Source of the DNA: Agromyces fucosus
GTDB taxonomy: Bacteria; Actinomycetota; Actinomycetes; Actinomycetales; Microbacteriaceae
DNA: 64,000 nt
Assembly (NCBI RefSeq): GCF_004134865.1
Contig: NZ_SDPO01000002.1
Location: 124,001 to 188,000 of the forward strand
Reading direction: 5' to 3'
Shown: positions 58,504 to 64,000 of the stretch, piece by piece
How the letters are laid out: the number at the start of each line of letters is the position of its first letter
Numbering within the stretch: the first letter of the stretch is position 1
Notes under the pieces: generated by a model
Databases searched by the model: none
The model's input: the letters and a program-made list of their open reading frames with translations, nothing else
Told to the model about the DNA's origin: nothing
Program-made: the position numbers and the translations under genes

Positions 58504-59096
58504 TGATTCGCGTCGTGCTCTTCGACCTCGACGGCGTCATCCGGCACTTCGACCCCGACCACCTCGCCGGCATCGAGCGCCGGCACGGGCTCGCCGACGG
58601 CACGATCGCGGGCATCGCCTTCGCGAACCCGTTGATCGAGGAGGTCACGACCGGGCGGATCACTCGAGCCGAATGGGTGCGCCGGGTCGGCGAGTCGGCC
58701 GGGAGTGCGCCGGCGGCCGAGGAGTGGGGCGGGCAACCGTCGGTGGTGGACGACGCGCTCCTCGACCTCTCCGACGAGATCCGCGGCTTGGGGCTCACGA
58801 CGGCCGTGCTCACCAACGGCACCGACACCATCCCGGCGGAGCTCAGCGCGCAGGGCATCGCCGGTCGGTTCGATGCGATCTTCAACTCGGCCGAGATCGG
58901 CTTCGTGAAGCCCGACGTGCGCGCGTTCGAACACGTGCTCGACGCTCTCGGGGCGACCGGCCCAGAGGTGTTCTTCACCGACGACACCGCCTCGAAGCTC
59001 GTCGGCGCCGACCGTCTCTCGATGCGCACGCACGCGTTCGACGGCGTCGACGGCCTTCGCGACCAGCTCCGAGCGGCGGGAGTCGGGGTTCGGTAG
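58503..59096 (+). CDS. HAD-family hydrolase
   Basis: 197 aa. ATG overlaps the previous stop. HAD motif I FDLDGV (Asp8, Asp10), motif II LTNGT near 105, Lys in FVKPD near 140, and motif IV FTDDTASK near 157-164. Cap region short (C1 type). Similar to phosphoglycolate phosphatase- or beta-phosphoglucomutase-like sugar phosphatases. The substrate is unknown. The upstream partner of unknown function is translationally coupled. Confidence 0.9.
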   Translation: MIRVVLFDLDGVIRHFDPDHLAGIERRHGLADGTIAGIAFANPLIEEVTTGRITRAEWVRRVGESAGSAPAAEEWGGQPSVVDDALLDLSDEIRGLGLTTAVLTNGTDTIPAELSAQGIAGRFDAIFNSAEIGFVKPDVRAFEHVLDALGATGPEVFFTDDTASKLVGADRLSMRTHAFDGVDGLRDQLRAAGVGVR

Positions 59097-59132
59097 TCGA
59101 CGAGACTCCGTGCCGCACTCGGATGCCGCGGC

Positions 59133-59591
59133 TCACCCTCGCCGCGGCGTCAACCGGATCACCGGGATCTCCCGGTCGGTGATGCGCTCGTACCGTGCGA
59201 ACCCGGGCGCCTGGGCCGTGATCTTCTGCCAGGCCGCCTCGCGATCGGCGCCGTGCAACTGCACGGCCGTGACCTCGATGCGCTGGCCGGCGTACTCGAT
59301 GCGAACCCGGTCGGGGTGGGCCGCGACGTTGTAGTACCAGGCAGGGTTCCGAGGCGCGCCGCTCGCCGACGCCACGATGAGTCGGGTCCCGCCGTCGCCG
59401 GAGAACCAGCGCACCGGAGTCATCCGCTCTTCGCCGGTCTTCTTGCCCACCGTCACGAGCACCAGCTTGTTGCCGCTCCGGTCGCCCTTCCGACGCAATC
59501 GCTGGGCCATTCGCAGGTTCGCCCACCGCTCGAAACGATTGCGTCCCGGCTGGCGGGCTCCACGGGTACCGTTCGTCGTGTCGAATGCCAT
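59133..59591 (-). CDS. nitroreductase/F420H2-dependent (Ddn-type) oxidoreductase
   Basis: 152 aa. ATG at 59591 with GGGAGG upstream. The flavin/deazaflavin-dependent split-barrel family: GNKLVLVTVGKKTGEERMTPVRWFSGDGGTRLIVASASGAPRNPAWYYNVAAHPDRVRIEYAGQ is the F420-binding core. Length and pattern match the short Ddn/PNPOx-like class found in mycobacteria and other actinobacteria. Probably reduces quinones or xenobiotics. Convergent with the HAD gene, 36 bases between stops. Confidence 0.87.
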   Translation of the reverse strand: MAFDTTNGTRGARQPGRNRFERWANLRMAQRLRRKGDRSGNKLVLVTVGKKTGEERMTPVRWFSGDGGTRLIVASASGAPRNPAWYYNVAAHPDRVRIEYAGQRIEVTAVQLHGADREAAWQKITAQAPGFARYERITDREIPVIRLTPRRG

Positions 59592-59769
59592 GACGTTCGC
59601 CTCCCTGAGGTGCGATGCGTACATCAATCATCCCGCGAACACACTCCCGCGTCCCCGAATTCAGACGGAACGGAGAGGGTCGCGCTCATGCGGATACTCG
59701 GTGCCCGGCATCGTTGACGCGCCGCGAGCGCGGGCGTAGACCTGAGGCATCCGACAAGGAGGTGCCGAC

Positions 59770-60165
59770 ATGGCGAAGGATCTCTTGGTCACCCTCGAGG
59801 ACCAGCCCGGCGAGGGGGCCCGACTCGGCGAAGCGCTCGGGGGTGCAGGCGTCAACATCGAGGGCATCTGCGCGATCATGGAGGGCGGCCGGGGTGCCGT
59901 GCACATCCTGGTCGAGGATGTCGCGGGCGCCCGTACCGCGCTCGAGGAGGCCGGCATCGCGGTCGAGGCCGAGACCGACGTCATCGTCAGCCCGGCACTG
60001 CCCGAGCCCGACCTCGACACCCCCGGCGTGTTCGGTGGCATGGCCCGCGCGCTGGCCGAGGCGGGCATCAACATCTCGCTCGTCTACGTCGCCGCGAGGA
60101 ACCGCGTCGTGCTCGCGACCGATGACAACCAGCGGGCCACGAAGCTGCTGCAGTCGATGATGTAG
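59770..60165 (+). CDS. protein with two ACT domains
   Basis: 131 aa. Two ACT-type beta-alpha-beta-beta-alpha-beta units, about 5-68 (LVTLEDQPGEGARLGEALGGAGVNIEGICAIMEGG) and about 80-130 (VFGGMARALAEAGINISLVYVAARNRVVLATDDNQRATKLL). No catalytic domain. ACT proteins bind amino acids as allosteric modules; stand-alone versions often regulate enzymes. AGGAGGTG precedes the ATG. Confidence 0.85.
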   Translation: MAKDLLVTLEDQPGEGARLGEALGGAGVNIEGICAIMEGGRGAVHILVEDVAGARTALEEAGIAVEAETDVIVSPALPEPDLDTPGVFGGMARALAEAGINISLVYVAARNRVVLATDDNQRATKLLQSMM

Positions 60166-60174
60166 CGACGCGCG

Positions 60175-60969
60175 CTACTGGCGCGCGTCGATGATCTGCT
60201 CGAGCACCCGCTCGTAGGCGCCCGGCCCGATCGAGATCGCCCCGGCGAACGGGTGGTCGGTGTCGGCCGTGACGAAGATCACGAGCCCGATGAACACCGC
60301 GAGCAGCCCTGCCATGAGCAGGTGCAGGCGGCGGTTCGACACGTGGATGAACGCGATCAGCACCGCGTTGACGGCAGCACCCACCCAGATGACGACCCAG
60401 AAGAGCGGCGGCAATGCGAGGGCGGTGGCGTCGATGCGCGCTCGGCGGGACTCGATGAAGTCGTCGAAGGTGGCGAGCGCCTGCTCGAACTCGGCCTGGT
60501 CGCCGCGCGTCTCGGCCTCGACGGTGTGCAGGAGCCGCTCGAACTGGTCGACCTGCACTTCACTGGCGCTCGGGAGCTCCCCCTCCGACTGATCGGGGAA
60601 GTCGACCTCGATGACCGCGTGCATGTAGGCGTCGAGCACCTGCCGCATCCGGTCGCCCTGGTCGTCGGGCAGGCCCGTGGTCGCCCGGTAGAGCGCGCCG
60701 ACCTGGCCGGCCTCCTCGATCGCGGCCTGACGCGTGGACGCGAAGTTCTCGTAGACCGACACGGCGACGAGCGCGAGCAGGATGCCGAAGAAGACGCCGA
60801 ACGTGCCGATGACGTGCGCGAGAGCGCGGTCCCACTCCTTCGGGTCGGTCACGAGCCGGTTCACGACCGGACGCAGCGCGACGACGATCAGGCACGAGAT
60901 CAGCACGAATCCGCCCACGAACAGCGGCAGCGTGATCAGGATGCTCGTCTCGTAGAACCAGTCCACCAT
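60175..60969 (-). CDS. DUF4239 membrane protein (bestrophin-like)
   Basis: 264 aa. Helices near 12-32, 53-73, 185-205 and 210-230. The middle (about 85-175) is helical and charged, with DQGDRMRQVLDAYMHAVIEVDFP. The arrangement and the EFEQALATFDDFIESRRARIDA segment match DUF4239, a bestrophin-like anion channel family. Pentameric channel function is inference. Convergent with the ACT gene, with 9 bases between stops. Confidence 0.85.
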   Translation of the reverse strand: MVDWFYETSILITLPLFVGGFVLISCLIVVALRPVVNRLVTDPKEWDRALAHVIGTFGVFFGILLALVAVSVYENFASTRQAAIEEAGQVGALYRATTGLPDDQGDRMRQVLDAYMHAVIEVDFPDQSEGELPSASEVQVDQFERLLHTVEAETRGDQAEFEQALATFDDFIESRRARIDATALALPPLFWVVIWVGAAVNAVLIAFIHVSNRRLHLLMAGLLAVFIGLVIFVTADTDHPFAGAISIGPGAYERVLEQIIDARQ

Positions 60970-61094
60970 GCTCGCTCCCCCACCCCGGTGGAGAACGGAC
61001 GACGCGCGCCCGTCGATGCGGCACAGCCTACGGAAGGGGTGCGGTCGCCCGCCATCCCCAATCCGCGGCGGAGTCCTGCGCCGTCACTGTGCCG

Positions 61095-62558
61095 TCACCC
61101 CGACGAACGCGACCCGGTCTCGAGCAGGCGCCACCGCTCGTACCGGTCGACCGGCTCGTGCACCTCGATGTACTCGCCCCCCGGCAGGCGCACGATGCGC
61201 CCGGTCTCGAACCCGTGGAGCACGACGTCGCGGTCCTTGCGCTGCAGGCCGAGGCACACCCGCCGTGTGATGGTGAAGCCGATGGCGGGCCCGACGACCA
61301 GCACGACCTGCAGGGTGAGCACGACACCCTCGATCGTGAGGCTGAAGGCGTCGGCGATGAGATCGGCACTGCCCGCGGCCCAGAGCGTGGCGTAGAACAC
61401 GACGCCCGCGACACCGATGCCGGTTCTCGTCGGCATGTTCCTCGGGCGGTCGAGCAGGTGGTGCTCGCCCCGGTCGCCCGTGATCCGCTCCTCGAGGAAC
61501 GGGTACACGGCCACGACGAGGAGGAAGGCCCCGATCACCGCGAGCGGCACGAGCACGGCGAGGGTCCAGGTGCGATCGAGCGCGACGAACTCCCAGCCCG
61601 GGGGCACGAGCCGCAGCGCGCCGTCGAGGAAGCCCGTGTACCAGTCGGGCTGGCTGCCGGCGCCGGCATCGCCGGGCGAGGCCGGCCCGTACAGCCAGAT
61701 CGGGTTGATCGTGACGGTCGCCGCGATCAGCATCAGCATGCCCGAGACGATCAGGAAGAGCCCGCCCGCGCGGGCCGCGGCATTGGGGAACAGCGGCACG
61801 CCGACGACGTTGGCCTCCGTTCGCCCGGGGCCGGCGAACTGCGGCGGCCGGTGCCGGGCCAGCAGCGCGACGCGCACCACGAGGAGCGCGATCATCGCCG
61901 GCACGACCACGAGGTGCAGCGGGTACAGGCGCTCGATGATCTCGCCAGGGAACGCGCCGCCGAACAGCAGGTCCTTCAGCCAGGTGCCGACCACGGGGAT
62001 GCCGAGCGTGATGCCCTCGACGATGCGCAGCCCGGTGCCCGAGAGCATGTCGTCGGGCAGCGCGTAGCCGCTCCATCCGCCCGCGAGCGCTGCGATGAGC
62101 AGGAGGAACAGCAGCACCCAGCCCGCACGTCGTGGCCGGCGGAACGCCCCCGTGAAGAAGGTCACCAGGAGCTGCGCGAGCAGGGCCGCCGGCAACAGGA
62201 GCGCGGCCCAGTGATGCGCCTGCCGGAGGGCGAGCCCGCCGGGCACCTCGAACGAGACGTGCATGGTCGACGCGAACGCCTCGGAGACCTGTGCGCCGTG
62301 CAACGTCGGATACGCCCCGTCGTAGGCGACGGTCGCACTCGACGGCGTGTAGTGGAACATGAGCACCACGCCCGTCACGGTGACGACCGCGAGGCAGGCC
62401 AGCGCGACGACTCCGAACAGGTTCGACCAGTGCAGCGGCACGACGCGGTGACGGAGCTCCTGCATCGCGGCGCCCCCGCGCCTGCCGATCCGCGTCTTCG
62501 ACATGCTCTCGGCCAGCCGTCCCGTGACGTCCGTGCGCGTTCCCGATGCTCCCGACAC
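61095..62558 (-). CDS. stand-alone cytochrome b (QcrB-like), heme bH ligands replaced
   Basis: 487 aa, GTG with GAGGAG upstream. Eight or nine helices. N-terminal cytochrome b domain: HHW at 115-117 with heme ligand His115, FFTGAF, and RLYPLH with His216; the QcrB-like PDWY quinol-site signature follows. In canonical QcrB each heme has two His: first-site His115/His216 are present (heme bL), but the partners are Gln129 (in LAQLL) and Arg230, so heme bH should be missing. No qcrA, qcrC or ctaE genes are nearby. The C-terminal ~110 residues are helical plus a polar tail. A novel electron-transfer or quinone-binding role is inference. Confidence 0.85.
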   Translation of the reverse strand: MSGASGTRTDVTGRLAESMSKTRIGRRGGAAMQELRHRVVPLHWSNLFGVVALACLAVVTVTGVVLMFHYTPSSATVAYDGAYPTLHGAQVSEAFASTMHVSFEVPGGLALRQAHHWAALLLPAALLAQLLVTFFTGAFRRPRRAGWVLLFLLLIAALAGGWSGYALPDDMLSGTGLRIVEGITLGIPVVGTWLKDLLFGGAFPGEIIERLYPLHLVVVPAMIALLVVRVALLARHRPPQFAGPGRTEANVVGVPLFPNAAARAGGLFLIVSGMLMLIAATVTINPIWLYGPASPGDAGAGSQPDWYTGFLDGALRLVPPGWEFVALDRTWTLAVLVPLAVIGAFLLVVAVYPFLEERITGDRGEHHLLDRPRNMPTRTGIGVAGVVFYATLWAAGSADLIADAFSLTIEGVVLTLQVVLVVGPAIGFTITRRVCLGLQRKDRDVVLHGFETGRIVRLPGGEYIEVHEPVDRYERWRLLETGSRSSG

Positions 62559-62718
62559 GTTGGTCTCCTCTCAGGCCCTTCACCACATACGACACGGGCC
62601 GACCCCGATTTGTGACAGGTCGAGAAACTTCTGCCGGAGGTGTCCGATCGGGGCCACGCTGTTCGTAGCAAGGGTGAGAGGTCGCCGATCGGAGGCGGCC
62701 CGTGAAGGGACCAGGATC
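62559..62718. promoter_or_regulatory. divergent promoter region of cytochrome b and RibD-like genes
   Basis: 160 bases between starts. Holds GGAGG-type leader of the cytochrome b gene on the minus strand and an AGGAT before the rightward ATG. A TGTCCGA at 62641 may be a sigma-type -35 for the ECF operon, but the -10 is unclear. Confidence 0.35.
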
Positions 62719-63318
62719 ATGAAGCTGATCACCAACACCCAGATCACCGTCGACGGCGTGATGCAGGCCAACGGCGGCAACAACCCGGAGTTCGATCCCG
62801 GGTTCGAGCGAGGCGGGTGGGCGCTCCCGCTCGGCGACGAGGAGTCGACGGCCTACATCGGCGACTTCTACCGGCGCGCCGACGCGTTCCTCTTCGGCCG
62901 GCGCACCTACGACCTCTTCGCCGGCTACTGGGGCGTGCAAGACGACTTCGACAGCCCGTTCGTCAGCTCCCTGAACACGCGCCCGAAGTTCGTGGCATCG
63001 AACACGATCACCGACCCGCAGTGGGCCGACACGACCGTGCTCTCCGGAGACGTCGAGGCCGCGGTTCGCGAGCTGAAGGCGCGGCCGGGCGGTGAGCTGC
63101 AGGTGCACGGCAGCGGGCAGCTCATCCGTTGGCTGCTCGAACGCGAGCTCGTCGACGAGATGACGCTGATCGTCTTCCCCGTGATCGTCGGCGCCGGCAC
63201 GCGACTCTTCCCGGACGAGGGCACGGACTTCGCCCTCGAGCTGCTCGAGTCGCGCACGTTCGCGACCGGCATCATGGCGCAGACCTTCCGGCCCGCAGGC
63301 CGGCCGCAGTACGCGTAG
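62719..63318 (+). CDS. dihydrofolate reductase-family (RibD C-terminal) protein
   Basis: 199 aa. ATG at 62719 with CCAGGAT upstream. RibD_C fold: TNTQITVDGVMQ (typical start), RRADAFLFGRRTYDLFAGYW, then VHGSGQLIRWLLERELVDEMTLIVFPVIVGAGTRLFPDEG, the C-terminal signature. NADPH-dependent reductase; substrate unknown. First of a probable operon with the DGPF protein and the sigma factor, 54 bases before the next start. Confidence 0.9.
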   Translation: MKLITNTQITVDGVMQANGGNNPEFDPGFERGGWALPLGDEESTAYIGDFYRRADAFLFGRRTYDLFAGYWGVQDDFDSPFVSSLNTRPKFVASNTITDPQWADTTVLSGDVEAAVRELKARPGGELQVHGSGQLIRWLLERELVDEMTLIVFPVIVGAGTRLFPDEGTDFALELLESRTFATGIMAQTFRPAGRPQYA

Positions 63319-63372
63319 CCCCGCGCGGCGGCGCAGACCAGAATGTCCCTGAACGGCACGTGGAGGTTTGAG

Positions 63373-63702
63373 ATGCAGTACTTGGTTTCCGTCATCGACG
63401 ACAAGACCGGCTCCGGCACGGAGGAGGAGATGGTGGCCATCCGGGCGTTCAACGAGCGACTCCGGGCGGGTGGCCACTGGGTGTTCGCCGCGGGCCTCGC
63501 CGCGCCCGAGACGTCGACGGTCATCGACGCGCGCGGCGAGGAACCCGTGCTCACCGACGGCCCCTTCATCGAGTCGAAGGAGCACATGGCCGGGCTCTGG
63601 ATCATCGAGGCGCCCGACCTCGACGTCGCGCTCGAGCTCATGACCGCCGGGTCGAAGGCGTGCAACCGGCGCCTCGAGGTGCGCCCGCTCCTGTTCGTGT
63701 GA
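63373..63702 (+). CDS. YCII/DGPF-domain protein, ECF42 partner
   Basis: 109 aa. ATG at 63373 with GGAGG upstream; an ATG 30 bases upstream in frame is possible. The DGPF motif LTDGPFIESKEHMAGLWIIEA and VIDARGEEP are exact signatures of the DGPF/YCII proteins that sit next to ECF42 sigma factors. His-Asp pairs in the YCII fold may give enzyme activity. It may be the signal sensor for the sigma factor (inference). Confidence 0.92.
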   Translation: MQYLVSVIDDKTGSGTEEEMVAIRAFNERLRAGGHWVFAAGLAAPETSTVIDARGEEPVLTDGPFIESKEHMAGLWIIEAPDLDVALELMTAGSKACNRRLEVRPLLFV

Positions 63703-63709
63703 GCGCCGC

Positions 63710-64000
63710 GTGAACCCCGTCGACGCACGTGAGGCGATCACCCGGGCGCACCACGCCGAGTGGTCCCGGGTGGTCGCGTCGCTCGCGAGGCGCTTCGGCG
63801 ACCTCGACATCGCCGAGGATGCGGCGGCCGAGGCCTTCGCCACGGCCGTCGAGCGGTGGCCGGCCGACGGCGTGCCGCCGAACCCGGGCGCCTGGCTCAC
63901 CACGACCGCCAACCACAAGGCGATCGATCGCATCAGGCGCGAGCAGAAGCGCGCCGACAAGCACCGGGAGGCCATGATGCTGACCGACGACACCCCGCTC
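63710..64000 (+). CDS. ECF sigma factor (ECF42-like), 3' end cut by window edge
   Basis: GTG at 63710, 8 bases after the DGPF stop; 97 residues are visible with no stop. Sigma2 core: RRFGDLDIAEDAAAEAFATAVERW (core-binding and -10 recognition helix), then TTTANHKAIDRIRREQKRADKH. The DGPF partner and this start match ECF42 factors, which have a long C-terminal DUF6596-type extension, expected past the edge. Confidence 0.85.
   Translation, partial: MNPVDAREAITRAHHAEWSRVVASLARRFGDLDIAEDAAAEAFATAVERWPADGVPPNPGAWLTTTANHKAIDRIRREQKRADKHREAMMLTDDTPL

Noticed and set aside
61084-63993. Open frame of 969 codons on the minus strand
   Set aside because: It overlaps cytochrome b in another frame and runs antisense to the RibD-like and DGPF genes; composition is that of a shadow frame.

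Overview
High-GC actinobacterial chromosome segment. Codon use (GCC/GCG, TCG and GAC dominate), GGAGG-type ribosome sites, LASTG-type sortase tails, F420-type and DGPF families and an HspR-type operator all fit Actinomycetota. The very frequent octamer CGGATGCC/GGCATCCG and the families seen suggest Microbacteriaceae (an Agromyces/Microbacterium-like organism); this placement is inference. No rRNA, tRNA, CRISPR array, integrase or phage gene is visible.

Layout. 0-12 kb: cut alpha/beta hydrolase, a LASTG-anchored choice-of-anchor A protein, luciferase-like oxidoreductase, small housekeeping genes (Nudix, DoxX, CPBP protease, P-loop kinase, VOC), a serine hydrolase and an 814-aa membrane protein. 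12-20.6 kb: DUF4440 protein, WxL-like secreted protein and a divergent pair of secreted phosphoesterases sharing a C-terminal module, then YcnI. 20.8-32 kb: a 1506-aa secreted cadherin-like/beta-helix protein, a hydrolase/EthD/TetR operon with a probable operator, and an LASTG protein with three lamin-tail domains. 32-37.7 kb: small proteins, two membrane proteins and a ClpB/ClpC-type chaperone behind an HspR-type inverted repeat.

37.9-44.1 kb is a lower-GC accessory island: SIR2, HerA, KTSC and SLATT genes in tight succession, facing an XRE-ImmA/IrrE protease and an unknown partner. This is a SIR2-HerA antiphage locus with two less usual downstream genes, and it almost lacks the CGGATGCC octamer common elsewhere.

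44.2-64 kb: SDR, DUF1579-like, PRC-barrel, GDSL lipoprotein, molybdopterin protein, MBL hydrolase, cupin, a CMD-sigJ (ECF41) operon with its predicted promoter, an XRE/nucleotidyltransferase toxin-antitoxin pair, three further serine hydrolases (two in tandem), a LysR/EamA divergent pair, HAD, F420-type oxidoreductase, ACT protein, DUF4239 protein, a lone cytochrome b that appears to have lost the heme bH ligands, and the start of a RibD-like/DGPF/ECF42-like sigma operon cut by the window end.

Between genes lie hairpin terminators, a composite element (terminator hairpin + 8-bp GGTACTTC array with UUCG-loop hairpins + REP-like palindrome) and a decayed copy of the DUF4440 gene start.
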